A DNA stretch of 64,000 nt from Pseudomonas iridis (GCF_017980685.1 NZ_JACXXO010000002.1:434001-498000), one strand, 5' to 3'. Positions 9,584 to 19,910 are shown, numbered from the stretch's first letter. Program-made: numbers and translations. Notes: generated by a model not told the origin, from the letters alone.

Positions 9584-10645
9584 TTATGACGAATGTTGCT
9601 TCAACGCCCATTCGACGTGTTCCCTGACCAACGCCGAGGGATAATCCCGTCGCGCCTTCAACGCTTCCAGCACCGCAATCGTTGAGGGCGCATTGCCTAA
9701 CCCCACTGCCAGATTGCGCAACCAGCGCTCATACCCGGCTCGGCGCAATGGCGAGCCCTCGGTGCTGCTCAAGAACTTCTCTTCATCCCACAAAAACAGC
9801 TCGGCCAGCCCGGCGTTGTCCAAGTTGTGCCGTGGCTTGAAATCGCTTTCCGTCGAGGGTCGCGCGAAGCGGTTCCACGGGCAGACTATCTGGCAATCGT
9901 CACAGCCGAACACCCGGTTGCCGATCAGTGGACGCAGCTCTTCGGGGATGGCGGTTTTCAGTTCTATGGTCAGATACGAAATGCAGCGTCGCGCATCCAG
10001 CACATACGGGCCGACGAAAGCATTGGTCGGGCAGATATCGAGGCATGCAGTGCAGCGCCCGCAGTGTTCGGTACTGTGCGGCTCATCCACTGGCAGCGGC
10101 AGATCAACAAACAGTTCGCTCAAGAAGAAATAGCTGCCCGCCTTGCGATTCAACACCAGCGTGTTTTTGCCGATCCAGCCCAGCCCAGCCTGTTCGGCGA
10201 TTGCTTTTTCCAGTACCGGTGCGCTGTCGACGAAGGCGCGGAAACCGAACGGACCGATCTCGGCTTGAATCCTGTCGGCCAATTGTTGAACACGTTTACG
10301 GATCAATTTGTGGTAATCGCGGCCCAAGGCATAACGCGACACGTAAGCTTTTTCCGGTTCGGCCAGTCGTTTGGCCATTTCGGTGTCGCCCGGCAAGTAG
10401 TCCATGCGCAGGGAAACCACGCGCAAAGTGCCAGGCACCAGCTCTTCGGGATGCGAACGCTTGCTGCCGTGGGCCCCCATGTAATCCATTTCGCCGTGGT
10501 AGCCGGCCTCGAGCCAGCGCTGCAGGTGCTGCTCATGCTCGGCCAGATCGAGGCCGCTGATGCCGACTTGCTGAAAGCCCAACTCCCGGCCCCAATCCTT
10601 GATCGATTGGGCCAGGGCGGGCAGGTCTGTGGTGATGGCGGACAT
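9584..10645 (-). CDS. queG: Epoxyqueuosine reductase QueG
   Basis: Catalyses the last step of queuosine synthesis, reducing epoxyqueuosine to queuosine in the tRNA anticodon wobble position, using cobalamin and two [4Fe-4S] clusters. The 353-residue protein (start MSAITTDL at 10645; an upstream in-frame Met at 10717 would run into nnr) contains both ferredoxin-type clusters, CGRCTACLDICP and CDDCQIVCPW. It also has the catalytic-region motif VDSAPVLEKAIAEQAGLGWIG, and a C-terminal HEAT-like helical end. It is divergent from nnr, with 63 bases between the starts, the usual arrangement in Pseudomonas. It marks the return to core genes after the Rhs island. Confidence 0.95.
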   Translation of the reverse strand: MSAITTDLPALAQSIKDWGRELGFQQVGISGLDLAEHEQHLQRWLEAGYHGEMDYMGAHGSKRSHPEELVPGTLRVVSLRMDYLPGDTEMAKRLAEPEKAYVSRYALGRDYHKLIRKRVQQLADRIQAEIGPFGFRAFVDSAPVLEKAIAEQAGLGWIGKNTLVLNRKAGSYFFLSELFVDLPLPVDEPHSTEHCGRCTACLDICPTNAFVGPYVLDARRCISYLTIELKTAIPEELRPLIGNRVFGCDDCQIVCPWNRFARPSTESDFKPRHNLDNAGLAELFLWDEEKFLSSTEGSPLRRAGYERWLRNLAVGLGNAPSTIAVLEALKARRDYPSALVREHVEWALKQHSS

Positions 10646-10708
10646 GAGGCGAGAGAAACCGGAGCTGAGGTGCGTATAATTCTGCCAGACATCGGAGCCC
10701 GAAGACGC

Positions 10709-12208
10709 ATGCCGCACACGAAAGATGAATTACCCGACGCGCTGTATGGCGCCGCACAGGTGCGCGAGATCGACGCACGGCTGATTGCCGCGGGCACGCC
10801 GGGCTTCGAATTGATGCAGCGCGCCGCGCATGCGGCCTGGCGGGCACTGGTGCGGCAATGGCCGGCAGCCGATGAAATGACTGTGCTTGCCGGCCACGGC
10901 AACAATGCGGGCGACGGCTATTTGCTCGCCGCAATGGCGCATCGGGCGGGTTGGCGGGTGCGCGTGCTGGCGGTCGGCGATGCGCAGCGCCTGCAAGGTG
11001 ATGCCGCGCAGGCGCATGCCGAAGCGCTCGCCGAGGGCGTCAGTGTGCTGGGCTGGGCCGGTCAAAAAGAATTGCGCGGGGTCATTGTCGATGCCTTGCT
11101 CGGCACCGGCCTGACCGGTGACGTACGCGAGCCTTATCGCACGGCCATCGCGGCGATCAACGCCAGCGGCCTGCCGGTAACGGCAGTCGATATTCCTTCC
11201 GGACTGTCCGCCGACACCGGGCATGCGCTGGGTACTGCCGTTTGCGCCGACCTCACCGTCACCTTCATCGCCTTGAAAGTCGGCCTGTTCACCGGTGATG
11301 CGGCGGACCATATCGGCGAGCTGGTGTTTAATGATTTGCAGGCGACGGCCGAAACCTGTGGTGACATTCCCGTCAATGCCCGGCGCCTGCACGCGGCTAA
11401 TCTTCCAAGGCTGGCGCCACGTCTACCCGGTTCCCACAAAGGCCGCTTCGGGCATGTGCTGCTGATCGGCGGCGATCACGGTTTTGGCGGGGCGATCCTG
11501 CTCAGCACCGAAAGTGCTTTGCGCAGCGGTGCCGGCATGGTTTCGCTGGCGACTCGCCCGGAACATGTGCCAGCGGCATTGACCCGCATTCCGGAAGCCA
11601 TGGCTCTGGGTGTTTCCTCGGCCAATCAATTGATGGGCCTGCTGGAAAAGGTTTCCGTGCTGGTGGTCGGGCCGGGGCTGGGGCAGGCTGGCTGGGGGCG
11701 GGCGCTGGTGTCGGCGGCGGCCAATGCGCCATTGCCACAGGTGTGGGACGCCGATGCATTGAACCTGCTGGCCGAAGGGTTTGTCAGCTTGCCCAGGGAT
11801 TGCGTGATCACGCCGCATCCGGGTGAGGCTGCTCGGTTGCTGGGGATCAGCACCGCGCAGGTGCAGGCCGATCGTCCTGCTGCTGCGTTGGCGTTGAGCA
11901 AAAAATATACAGCGGTTGTGGTGCTCAAAGGCGCCGGTAGCCTCATCGCCCATCCCGATGGGCGTCTGGCGTTGTGTCATCAGGGCCATCCGGCCATGGC
12001 CACCGCCGGGCTCGGCGATGTGCTGGCCGGTTTGACCGGCGCGCTGCTGGCACAAGGCATGGATGGCTTCGATGCCGCGTGCCTAGCGGTCTGGCTGCAC
12101 GCCAATGCCGGGATGCACCAAGGAAAATTCGGCCGTGGGCTGGCGGCCAGTGATCTGATTCCAGCCATTCGTCAGTTGTTGGAGGAGCATGCACCGTGTC
12201 TGAAGTAA
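10709..12208 (+). CDS. nnr: Bifunctional NAD(P)H-hydrate epimerase / ADP-dependent dehydratase
   Basis: Repairs hydrated NAD(P)H. The N-terminal YjeF_N half (residues about 1-215) epimerises the S/R hydrates and the C-terminal ribokinase-like half (about 225-490) dehydrates the S form with ADP. The 499-residue length fits the fused family. Visible motifs are GHGNNAGDGY and VDALLGTGLTG in the epimerase, KGRFGHVLLIGG, and the dehydratase signatures VLKGAGSLIA and AMATAGLGDVLAG. The open frame runs far upstream through the antisense of queG, but ATG 10709 gives the normal N-terminus. It overlaps tsaE by 13 bases, as in other proteobacteria, pointing to one transcript nnr-tsaE-amiB-mutL-miaA. Confidence 0.95.
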   Translation: MPHTKDELPDALYGAAQVREIDARLIAAGTPGFELMQRAAHAAWRALVRQWPAADEMTVLAGHGNNAGDGYLLAAMAHRAGWRVRVLAVGDAQRLQGDAAQAHAEALAEGVSVLGWAGQKELRGVIVDALLGTGLTGDVREPYRTAIAAINASGLPVTAVDIPSGLSADTGHALGTAVCADLTVTFIALKVGLFTGDAADHIGELVFNDLQATAETCGDIPVNARRLHAANLPRLAPRLPGSHKGRFGHVLLIGGDHGFGGAILLSTESALRSGAGMVSLATRPEHVPAALTRIPEAMALGVSSANQLMGLLEKVSVLVVGPGLGQAGWGRALVSAAANAPLPQVWDADALNLLAEGFVSLPRDCVITPHPGEAARLLGISTAQVQADRPAAALALSKKYTAVVVLKGAGSLIAHPDGRLALCHQGHPAMATAGLGDVLAGLTGALLAQGMDGFDAACLAVWLHANAGMHQGKFGRGLAASDLIPAIRQLLEEHAPCLK

Positions 12209-12666
12209 CCCTGTACCTGGCCGATGAACAGGCCATGAGCGACTTTGGCACACGGATCGCCCGCGTGACCCAGGGCCACGGCCTGATTTTTCTTGTTGGC
12301 AACCTCGGCATGGGCAAAACCACGCTGTCGCGGGGGATCATTCGCGGGCTGGGCCATGTCGGAGCGGTAAAAAGTCCGACCTTCACATTGGTCGAGCCCT
12401 ACGAAATCGGTGACATCCGCGCCTTCCATTTCGACCTGTATCGCCTGGTTGATCCGGAGGAACTGGAGTTTCTCGGGATCCGCGACTACTTCGACGACGA
12501 CGCCCTCTGCCTGATCGAGTGGCCCGATAAAGGTGCAGGCTTTTTGCCAAAGCCTGACCTGACCATTACCATTAGCCCGCAAGACAGCGGGCGTTCGCTG
12601 AATATTTTGTCCCAGGGCTCGCGTGGCGAGGCCTGGTGTGCCGCTTTGGCATTGGAAACCAATTAG
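12196..12666 (+). CDS. tsaE: tRNA threonylcarbamoyladenosine biosynthesis ATPase TsaE
   Basis: ATPase that works with TsaB and TsaD to make N6-threonylcarbamoyladenosine at position 37 of ANN-reading tRNAs. The 156-residue protein has the P-loop GNLGMGKTTLSRGI, the SPTFTLVEPY motif and a DLYRLVDPEELEFLG segment that are diagnostic of the family. Translation starts at GTG 12196, inside the end of nnr, and its stop is directly followed by the amiB start, consistent with translational coupling. Confidence 0.95.
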   Translation: MSEVTLYLADEQAMSDFGTRIARVTQGHGLIFLVGNLGMGKTTLSRGIIRGLGHVGAVKSPTFTLVEPYEIGDIRAFHFDLYRLVDPEELEFLGIRDYFDDDALCLIEWPDKGAGFLPKPDLTITISPQDSGRSLNILSQGSRGEAWCAALALETN

Positions 12667-14097
12667 ATGATGGGGTTAGGTATGCGCTTTCGCGCGTTGG
12701 TGGCTGCCGCAGGACTGATGTTGATGGCAGTAACCGTCACCGCTGTGGCTGATTCAAAGGTCAACAGCGTGCGCCTGTGGCGGGCGCCGGATAACACGCG
12801 ACTGGTCTTCGACCTGAGCGGTCCGGTGCAGCACAGCGTTTTCACCCTGACTTCACCGGATAGACTGGTGATCGACGTCAATGGCGCCTCCCTCGGAGCG
12901 CCATTGAATGTGCAGACCGCGAACACGCCGATCACCGCGATTCGCTCGGCCCAGCGCACGCCGTCCGACCTGCGGGTGGTCATCGACCTGAAAAAAGCCG
13001 TCACCCCGAAGAGCTTCTCGCTGGCGCCGAACGCGCAATACGGCAACCGTCTGGTGGTCGATCTGTTCGACAACCCGGCCGATGCCGCTCCGCCGCCTGC
13101 ACCTGCGCCGCGGGTGGCGACGGTGCCGGCCGTGCCGGTCACCCCGGCCGAACCGACCATCAAGCTCTCGCCAGCCCCGGCCGGCAAGCGCGACATTATT
13201 GTGGTGATTGACGCCGGCCACGGTGGCGAGGACCCGGGTGCGTCCGGCTCGCGCGGGCAGCGTGAGAAAGACGTGGTGTTGCAGATCGCCCGTGAATTGC
13301 AGCGTCAGATCAATGGCATTAAAGGCTTCCGCGCCGAACTGACCCGTACCGGTGACTACTTCATTCCGTTGCGCGGGCGTACCGAAATTGCCCGCAAGAA
13401 GGGCGCCGACCTGTTCGTCTCGATCCACGCCGATGCCGCGCCATCCGCGGCGGCCTTCGGTGCTTCGGTGTTTGCCCTGTCTGATCGCGGTGCGACATCC
13501 GAGACCGCTCGCTGGCTGGCCGACAGTGAAAACCGTTCCGACCTGATCGGCGGTGCGGGCAACGTCAGCCTCGACGACAAGGACCGCATGCTCGCGGGCG
13601 TGCTGCTTGACCTGTCGATGACGGCGTCGTTGACCTCCAGCCTCAACGTCGGGCAGAAAGTCCTGACCAACATCGGCCGGGTTACGCCGCTGCACAAACA
13701 GCGCGTGGAGCAAGCCGGGTTCATGGTGCTGAAGTCGCCGGACATTCCGTCGATCCTGGTCGAAACCGGGTTTATCTCCAACGCCAAAGAAGCGAACAAG
13801 CTCTCGGCGTCGAGCCACCAGCAAGCGCTGGCGCGTTCGATCAGCAGCGGCGTGCGCCAGTTCTTCCAGCAGAATCCTCCACCGGGTAGCTACATTGCCT
13901 GGCTGCGTGATTCCGGCAAGATTGCCCAGGGCCCGCGTGATCATCGAGTCAATCCGGGCGAAACCCTGGCGATGATCGCCGTGCGTTATCAGGTCTCGCC
14001 GGCGGCGCTGCGCAGCGCCAACAACCTGAAAAGCGATGACCTGAAAGCAGGCCAGCACCTGACCATTCCTGGCACCGAACTGGCGTCCAAAGAATGA
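12667..14097 (+). CDS. amiB: N-acetylmuramoyl-L-alanine amidase AmiB
   Basis: Zinc amidase that splits septal peptidoglycan during daughter-cell separation, acting in the periplasm. The N-terminus has a signal peptide ([18 protein letters not shown] then an Ala-rich cleavage region). An AMIN domain covers about 30-140, a proline-rich linker about 142-175, and an Amidase_3 domain about 178-400 with the zinc motifs [16 protein letters not shown] and the catalytic [10 protein letters not shown]-terminal LysM ([13 protein letters not shown] through LTIPG) binds glycan. The ATG at 12667 abuts the tsaE stop; an in-frame ATG at 12682 has a better ribosome site (GGGGTTAGGT) and may be the real start. 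The stop overlaps mutL by four bases. Confidence 0.95.
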   Translation: MMGLGMRFRALVAAAGLMLMAVTVTAVADSKVNSVRLWRAPDNTRLVFDLSGPVQHSVFTLTSPDRLVIDVNGASLGAPLNVQTANTPITAIRSAQRTPSDLRVVIDLKKAVTPKSFSLAPNAQYGNRLVVDLFDNPADAAPPPAPAPRVATVPAVPVTPAEPTIKLSPAPAGKRDIIVVIDAGHGGEDPGASGSRGQREKDVVLQIARELQRQINGIKGFRAELTRTGDYFIPLRGRTEIARKKGADLFVSIHADAAPSAAAFGASVFALSDRGATSETARWLADSENRSDLIGGAGNVSLDDKDRMLAGVLLDLSMTASLTSSLNVGQKVLTNIGRVTPLHKQRVEQAGFMVLKSPDIPSILVETGFISNAKEANKLSASSHQQALARSISSGVRQFFQQNPPPGSYIAWLRDSGKIAQGPRDHRVNPGETLAMIAVRYQVSPAALRSANNLKSDDLKAGQHLTIPGTELASKE

Positions 14098-16004
14098 CTC
14101 AGGTCCTGAACATGGCCCGCATCGAGCTGCTCAGCCCACGGCTGGCGAACCAGATCGCTGCCGGCGAGGTGGTCGAGCGCCCGGCGTCGGTGATCAAGGA
14201 GTTGCTGGAAAACAGCCTCGACTCCGGTGCCAAGCGCATTGATGTCGATGTCGAGCAGGGCGGCGTCAAGCTGCTGCGGGTGCGCGACGATGGCAGCGGC
14301 ATTTCTGCCGATGACCTGCCACTGGCGCTGGCCCGGCACGCCACCAGCAAGATTCGCAATCTGGAAGATCTGGAGCAGGTGATGAGCCTGGGCTTCCGCG
14401 GTGAAGCCCTGGCCTCGATCAGCTCCGTGGCGCGCCTGACCCTGACTTCGCGCACCCGTGATGCCGATCAGGCCTGGCAGGTCGAGACCGAAGGTCGAGA
14501 CATGGCGCCTCGCGTTCAGCCGGCCGCGCATCCGGTGGGCACTTCGGTGGAAGTGCGCGACTTGTTCTTCAATACGCCGGCACGACGCAAATTCCTCAAG
14601 ACCGAAAAAACCGAATTCGATCACCTGCAAGAGGTGATCAAGCGGCTGGCACTGGCGCGTTTCGACGTGGCTTTCCATCTGCGCCACAACGGCAAGACCA
14701 TCCTCAGCCTGCACGAGGCCCACGATGATGCGGCCCGTGCCCGGCGTGTGGCGGCGATCTGCGGCTCGGGTTTTCTTGAACAGGCGCTGCCGATCGAGAT
14801 CGAACGCAATGGCTTGCACCTGTGGGGCTGGGTCGGTTTGCCGACCTTCAACCGCAGTCAGGCGGACTTGCAGTATTTCTTTGTAAACGGCCGCGCGGTG
14901 CGCGACAAACTGGTGGCGCACGCGGTGCGCCAGGCTTATCGCGATGTTCTGTTCAACGGTCGCCACCCGACGTTTGCGCTGTTTTTCGAGGTTGATCCGG
15001 CTGCTGTGGACGTTAACGTTCACCCGACCAAACACGAAGTGCGCTTCCGTGACGGGCGCATGGTGCATGATTTCCTTTACGGCACGCTGCACCGGGCGCT
15101 GGGCGATGTGCGTCCGGAAGATCAGCTAGCCGGTTCGGTCAGCACTGCCGTGGTCCGCCCGACAGGGCTTGATGCCGGTGAGTTCGGGCCGCAGGGCGAA
15201 ATGCGTCTGGCGGCCAATGCGCTGCTGGAGCAACCGCAGGCACAACCGGCGTTCAACACGTCGTCGGGCACCAGCGCTGGCGGCGCTTATCAGTATCAAT
15301 ACACGCCGCGTCCGCAATCCGCTGTGCCCCCGGTCGCTGAGGCTCAGGCCGCCTATCGCGAGTTTTTTGCGCCCTTGCCAGAAGCCAATGCCAACGCATT
15401 GCCGGCTGGTCAGGAAGACATTCCGCCGCTCGGCTACGCATTGGCGCAGTTGAAAGGCATCTACATTCTGTCCGAGAACGCCCAAGGCCTGGTGCTGGTC
15501 GACATGCATGCTGCCCACGAGCGGATCATGTATGAGCGCCTGAAGATCGCCATGGCCAGCGAAGGCCTCAGCGGCCAGCCGTTGCTGGTGCCGGAATCGC
15601 TGGCGGTCAGTCAGCGTGAGGCCGATTGCGCCGAGGAACATGCCGCGTGGTTCCAGCGACTGGGCTTTGAATTGCAGCGTCTGGGCCCTGAAACATTGGC
15701 GATTCGCCAGATTCCAGCACTGCTCAAGCAAGCTGAAGCCAACCGTTTGGTTGGCGACGTGCTGTCGGACCTGATGGAGTACGGCACCAGCGACCGGATT
15801 CAGGCACACCTGAACGAACTGCTCGGCACCATGGCCTGCCACGGCGCAATCCGCGCCAACCGGCGTCTGGCCCTGCCGGAAATGAACGGTCTGCTGCGTG
15901 ACATGGAAAACACCGAGCGCAGTGGTCAATGCAACCATGGCCGACCGACCTGGACCCAATTGGGCCTGGACGATCTGGACAAACTGTTTTTGCGCGGTCG
16001 TTGA
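14094..16004 (+). CDS. mutL: DNA mismatch repair protein MutL with endonuclease motif
   Basis: Couples MutS mismatch recognition to strand removal. The 636-residue protein has the GHKL ATPase motifs [17 protein letters not shown] and GFRGEAL in the first 120 residues, a proline/glutamine-rich linker around 360-430, and a C-terminal dimerisation domain. Residues 470-481 ([12 protein letters not shown]) fit the D-x-H-A-x2-E-x4-E metal motif of MutL endonucleases, and QCNHGRP near the end fits the second motif. This is the pattern expected in bacteria without MutH, unlike E. coli MutL. Starts at ATG 14094 overlapping the amiB stop (ATGA) and overlaps miaA by one base. The in-frame Met at residue 7 is an alternative start. 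Confidence 0.96.
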   Translation: MTQVLNMARIELLSPRLANQIAAGEVVERPASVIKELLENSLDSGAKRIDVDVEQGGVKLLRVRDDGSGISADDLPLALARHATSKIRNLEDLEQVMSLGFRGEALASISSVARLTLTSRTRDADQAWQVETEGRDMAPRVQPAAHPVGTSVEVRDLFFNTPARRKFLKTEKTEFDHLQEVIKRLALARFDVAFHLRHNGKTILSLHEAHDDAARARRVAAICGSGFLEQALPIEIERNGLHLWGWVGLPTFNRSQADLQYFFVNGRAVRDKLVAHAVRQAYRDVLFNGRHPTFALFFEVDPAAVDVNVHPTKHEVRFRDGRMVHDFLYGTLHRALGDVRPEDQLAGSVSTAVVRPTGLDAGEFGPQGEMRLAANALLEQPQAQPAFNTSSGTSAGGAYQYQYTPRPQSAVPPVAEAQAAYREFFAPLPEANANALPAGQEDIPPLGYALAQLKGIYILSENAQGLVLVDMHAAHERIMYERLKIAMASEGLSGQPLLVPESLAVSQREADCAEEHAAWFQRLGFELQRLGPETLAIRQIPALLKQAEANRLVGDVLSDLMEYGTSDRIQAHLNELLGTMACHGAIRANRRLALPEMNGLLRDMENTERSGQCNHGRPTWTQLGLDDLDKLFLRGR

Positions 16005-16975
16005 TGAGCCAGCTTCCTCCAGCGATTTTCCTGATGGGCCCGACCGCTGCGGGCAAGACCGATCTGGCCATCGAGCTGACCAAAGTGTTGCCGTGCGAGC
16101 TGATCAGTGTCGATTCGGCGCTGGTCTATCGCGGCATGGACATCGGCACCGCCAAGCCCTCAAAAGAGCTTCTCGCCGAATATCCTCACCGTCTGATCGA
16201 TATTCTCGATCCGGTTGAAGCCTATTCGGCTGCGGATTTTCGTCGCGACGCCTTGCAAGCCATGGCCGAAATCACCGCGCGCGGAAAAATTCCGCTGCTG
16301 GTGGGCGGCACGATGCTCTATTACAAGGCTTTGGTCGAAGGTCTTGCGGATATGCCAGCAGCTGATCCCGAGGTGCGCGCGCAGATCGAAGAAGAGGCTG
16401 CACGCCTTGGCTGGCAGGCCCTGCACGATCAATTGGCGGTGATTGATCCGGTGTCCGCTGCGCGGATTCATCCGAACGATCCACAACGCTTGAGTCGCGC
16501 GCTGGAAGTCTATCGGGTCAGTGGTCAGAGCATGACTGCGCTGCGTGAGCAACAATCTGCGCAAAGTACTGAAGCAGCCGCTTCGGGACTGCAACAATTG
16601 CCCTATACTGTCGCGAACTTGGCCATTGCCCCGGCGAATCGTCAGGTGCTGCACGAGCGCATTAAACAAAGATTCACAATTATGTTGGAACAGGGATTCA
16701 TCGACGAGGTCGTAGCCCTGCGTAAAAGAAGTGACCTGCATTCGGGGTTGCCGTCTATACGTGCGGTAGGCTACCGCCAAGTCTGGGACTACCTGGATGG
16801 CAAACTGACATTGGCTGACATGCAGGAGCGCGGCATCATCGCCACGCGCCAATTGGCCAAGCGCCAGTTCACCTGGCTACGCAGCTGGGAAGATTTACAT
16901 TGGCTGGACAGTCTTGATTGCGACAATCTGCCACGCGCCTTGAAATACTTAGGGACCATCTCCATATTGAGCTGA
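16004..16975 (+). CDS. miaA: tRNA dimethylallyltransferase MiaA
   Basis: Transfers dimethylallyl from DMAPP to A37 of tRNAs reading UNN codons. 323 residues starting [25 protein letters not shown], which includes the Walker A motif. [19 protein letters not shown] and RLIDILDP are the other conserved substrate motifs, and the C-terminal helical part carries [13 protein letters not shown] and [13 protein letters not shown]. The ATG at 16004 overlaps the mutL stop (TGATG). An in-frame ATG exists upstream at 15929 but lies deep in mutL. It is followed by hfq after 94 bases, as in most gammaproteobacteria. Confidence 0.96.
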   Translation: MSQLPPAIFLMGPTAAGKTDLAIELTKVLPCELISVDSALVYRGMDIGTAKPSKELLAEYPHRLIDILDPVEAYSAADFRRDALQAMAEITARGKIPLLVGGTMLYYKALVEGLADMPAADPEVRAQIEEEAARLGWQALHDQLAVIDPVSAARIHPNDPQRLSRALEVYRVSGQSMTALREQQSAQSTEAAASGLQQLPYTVANLAIAPANRQVLHERIKQRFTIMLEQGFIDEVVALRKRSDLHSGLPSIRAVGYRQVWDYLDGKLTLADMQERGIIATRQLAKRQFTWLRSWEDLHWLDSLDCDNLPRALKYLGTISILS

Positions 16976-17069
16976 GTCCTTGCAATTGCCGTCTATCCTT
17001 GGGGGTGTGACGGCCAAAGCCATCTGAATTACCTATTTTTATTATTGAATCCTTAAAGGAGTGCGGCAC

Positions 17070-17330
17070 ATGTCAAAAGGGCATTCGCTACAAGACCCTT
17101 ACCTGAATACTTTACGTAAAGAGAAAGTTGGGGTTTCCATCTACCTGGTCAACGGTATCAAACTGCAAGGCACGATCGAGTCGTTCGACCAGTTCGTGAT
17201 TCTGCTGAAAAACACCGTCAGCCAAATGGTTTACAAACACGCTATCTCGACAGTCGTGCCGGTTCGTCCAATTCGTCTGCCTAGCGCAACCGAATCCGAA
17301 GCAGGTGACGCTGAGCCAGGTAACGCCTGA
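17070..17330 (+). CDS. hfq: RNA chaperone Hfq
   Basis: Hexameric Sm-like protein that pairs small RNAs with mRNAs; in Pseudomonas it also acts with Crc in carbon catabolite repression. The 86-residue protein begins [20 protein letters not shown] and carries Sm1 ([23 protein letters not shown]) and Sm2 ([11 protein letters not shown]). It has the short C-terminal tail ([15 protein letters not shown]) typical of Pseudomonas, shorter than in E. coli. The ATG at 17070 follows AAAGGAG at 17055-17061. hflX follows after 12 bases. Confidence 0.97.
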   Translation: MSKGHSLQDPYLNTLRKEKVGVSIYLVNGIKLQGTIESFDQFVILLKNTVSQMVYKHAISTVVPVRPIRLPSATESEAGDAEPGNA

Positions 17331-17342
17331 TAGGAGTCTCCT

Positions 17343-18644
17343 TTGTTCTTTGAGCGCCACGGTGGTGGTGAGCGAGTAATCCTCGTTCACTTGGATGGAC
17401 AGGACCCTGAGGCGCGCGAAGATCCGCAGGAGTTTCAGGAACTGGCTAATTCGGCAGGCGCCGAGACCGTTGCGTTTTTTAACGTACCGCGTCATCGGCC
17501 AACTGCCAAATTCCTGATCGGCAGCGGCAAGGTCGAGGAACTGCGCGACCTGGTCCATGCCGAGAAGGCCGATCTGGTGATTTTCAATCACATCCTCACG
17601 CCCAGTCAGGAACGTAACCTCGAACGTGTTTTCGAGTGTCGCGTGATCGACCGTACCGGTCTGATTCTCGATATTTTCGCTCAGCGCGCCCGTACCCATG
17701 AAGGCAAGCTTCAGGTCGAACTGGCCCAGCTTGACCACATGAGCACGCGGCTGGTTCGTGGCTGGACTCACCTTGAGCGTCAGGGTGGCGGGATCGGCAT
17801 GCGCGGTCCGGGTGAAACCCAGCTTGAAACCGACCGTCGTCTGTTGCGGGTTCGCCTGCGACAGATCAAGGGCCGCCTGGAAAAAGTGCGCAGCCAGCGC
17901 GAGCAGTCGCGGCGCGGCCGTTCGCGTGCGGATATTCCGACCGTGTCTCTGGTGGGCTATACCAACGCCGGTAAATCCACGCTCTTCAACAACGTGACGA
18001 AATCCGACGTGTACGCGGCTGATCAATTGTTCGCCACGCTGGACCCGACCTTGCGCCGTCTGGAACTGGACGACCTGGGGCCGATTGTCCTGGCCGACAC
18101 GGTAGGCTTCATTCGTCACTTGCCACACAAGCTGGTCGAGGCTTTTCGGTCTACGCTCGAAGAGTCGAGCAACTCTGACCTGCTGTTGCACGTTATCGAC
18201 GCGGCCGAACCGGATCGCATGTTGCAGATCGAGCAGGTGATGGTGGTGTTGGGCGAGATTGGCGCCCAGGACTTGCCGATCCTCGAGGTCTATAACAAAC
18301 TCGATTTGCTTGAAGGCGTTGAGCCGCAAATCCAGCGCGATGCCGATGGCAAACCGCAACGGGTCTGGTTGTCGGCGCGTGATGGCAGTGGTCTGGAATT
18401 ACTTGAACAAGCCATTTCCGAGTTGCTGGGCGGTGATTTGTTCGTGGGTACATTGCGCTTGCCGCAACAATTCGCTCGACTGCGTGCGCAGTTTTTCGAA
18501 CTCGGTGCGGTGCAAAAAGAAGAGCACGACGAAGAAGGCATCAGCCTGCTGGCCGTTCGTTTGCCCCGGGTCGAGTTGAATCGACTGGTAAGCCGCGAAG
18601 GATTGCAGCCGATGGAATTCATCGAGCAACACACTTTGCAATAA
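17343..18644 (+). CDS. hflX: Ribosome-associated GTPase HflX
   Basis: GTPase that binds the 50S subunit and splits stalled or stress-inactivated 70S ribosomes. 433 residues. The N-terminal HflX domain (about 1-190) ends in the GPGETQLETDRR segment and a basic helix. The GTPase domain has G1 GYTNAGKSTLF, G3 DTVGFI and G4 NKLD. Translation appears to start at TTG 17343 (LFFERHGGGERV), supported by a GGAG site at 17333-17336 and by the absence of any ATG before the conserved sequence. It lies between hfq and hflK in one gene row; a 96-base gap separates it from hflK. Confidence 0.95.
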   Translation: MFFERHGGGERVILVHLDGQDPEAREDPQEFQELANSAGAETVAFFNVPRHRPTAKFLIGSGKVEELRDLVHAEKADLVIFNHILTPSQERNLERVFECRVIDRTGLILDIFAQRARTHEGKLQVELAQLDHMSTRLVRGWTHLERQGGGIGMRGPGETQLETDRRLLRVRLRQIKGRLEKVRSQREQSRRGRSRADIPTVSLVGYTNAGKSTLFNNVTKSDVYAADQLFATLDPTLRRLELDDLGPIVLADTVGFIRHLPHKLVEAFRSTLEESSNSDLLLHVIDAAEPDRMLQIEQVMVVLGEIGAQDLPILEVYNKLDLLEGVEPQIQRDADGKPQRVWLSARDGSGLELLEQAISELLGGDLFVGTLRLPQQFARLRAQFFELGAVQKEEHDEEGISLLAVRLPRVELNRLVSREGLQPMEFIEQHTLQ

Positions 18645-18740
18645 AAGCCTGACAAAGCGGTTGTGCCGCAACGTCAGGCATTCTGTAGCATTGGTCGGCG
18701 CGCCGTGGGTGCGTCTTTGCTTTATCAGATGGAGAGCGCT

Positions 18741-19910
18741 ATGGCTTGGAATGAGCCGGGTGGCAACTCGAATAATCAGGATCCTTGGGGTGGCAAGCGC
18801 CGCAATAACGGCGACCGCAAGGGGCCACCAGATCTCGACGAGGCCTTCCGAAAGCTGCAGGAAAGCCTGAACGGATTGTTCGGTGGTGGCAAGAAACGTG
18901 GTGATGACGGCGGTGGTTCGAGCAAGAGCGGCGGTGGTTTCGGCGGTCTGATCGGTATCGCCCTCGTTGTGCTGGCGGCTGTCTGGCTGTACAGCGCGGT
19001 TTACGTGGTGGACGAGCAGGAGCAAGCCGTAGTGCTGCGCTTCGGCAAATACTACGAAACCGTCGGCCCGGGTCTGAATATCTACTTCCCGCCGATCGAT
19101 AAAAAGTACATGGAGAACGTCACGCGTGAGCGTGCCTACTCCAAGCAGGGCCAGATGCTGACCGAAGACGAGAACATCGTCGAAGTGCCGCTGACCGTGC
19201 AGTACAAGATCAGCAACCTGCAGGACTTCGTACTGAACGTCGACCAGCCGGAAATCAGCCTGCAGCACGCGACCGAAAGTGCGCTGCGTCATGTGGTGGG
19301 TTCCACCGCGATGGATCAGGTGCTGACCGAAGGTCGTGAACTGATGGCCAGCGAAATCAAGGAACGTCTCCAGCGTTTCCTCGATACCTATCGCACCGGT
19401 ATCACCGTTACTCAGGTCAACGTACAGAGCGCTGCTGCACCGCGTGAAGTACAGGAAGCCTTTGACGACGTGATCCGCGCCCGTGAAGACGAGCAGCGTT
19501 CGCGTAACCAGGCAGAAACCTACGCCAACGGCGTGGTGCCGGAAGCTCGTGGTCAGGCCCAGCGTATCCTCGAGGATGCCAATGGTTACCGCGACGAAAC
19601 GGTCTCGCGCGCCAAGGGTGAGGCGGATCGCTTCACCAAACTGGTCGCCGAGTATCGCAAGGCGCCTGAAGTCACCCGTCAGCGTCTGTACCTAGACACC
19701 ATGCAGGAAGTCTTCAGTAACACCAGCAAGGTACTCGTGACCGGCAACAAGGACGGCCAGAGCAATCTGCTTTACCTGCCGTTGGACAAAATGATCCAGA
19801 ACAGTTCGGGCAACGCACCGGTAACCGGTGCGGCCGCCGCCAGCAGCAACACGGACGCCACGCCGCATGTCACTGACGTGCCGCAGACGCGCACAAGGGA
19901 GACCCGCTGA
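18741..19910 (+). CDS. hflK: FtsH protease modulator HflK
   Basis: Inner-membrane SPFH/band-7 protein that forms a large cage with HflC around the FtsH protease. ATG 18741 has GGAGAG at 18731-18736 and gives 389 residues. The Gly/Asn-rich cytoplasmic N-terminus (about 1-70) is followed by one membrane helix (LIGIALVVLAAVWLYSAVYV, about 73-92) and the band-7 domain (DEQEQAVVLRFGKY onward). A long helical segment with EARGQAQRILEDANGYRDE and a Ser/Ala/Thr-rich C-terminal tail complete it. Its stop overlaps the hflC start by one base (TGATG), so the partners are made from one message. Confidence 0.96.
   Translation: MAWNEPGGNSNNQDPWGGKRRNNGDRKGPPDLDEAFRKLQESLNGLFGGGKKRGDDGGGSSKSGGGFGGLIGIALVVLAAVWLYSAVYVVDEQEQAVVLRFGKYYETVGPGLNIYFPPIDKKYMENVTRERAYSKQGQMLTEDENIVEVPLTVQYKISNLQDFVLNVDQPEISLQHATESALRHVVGSTAMDQVLTEGRELMASEIKERLQRFLDTYRTGITVTQVNVQSAAAPREVQEAFDDVIRAREDEQRSRNQAETYANGVVPEARGQAQRILEDANGYRDETVSRAKGEADRFTKLVAEYRKAPEVTRQRLYLDTMQEVFSNTSKVLVTGNKDGQSNLLYLPLDKMIQNSSGNAPVTGAAAASSNTDATPHVTDVPQTRTRETR

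Noticed and set aside
9827-10708. Upstream extension of the nnr frame through queG
   Set aside because: QueG on the other strand has intact iron-sulphur motifs, and the nnr family N-terminus begins at 10709.
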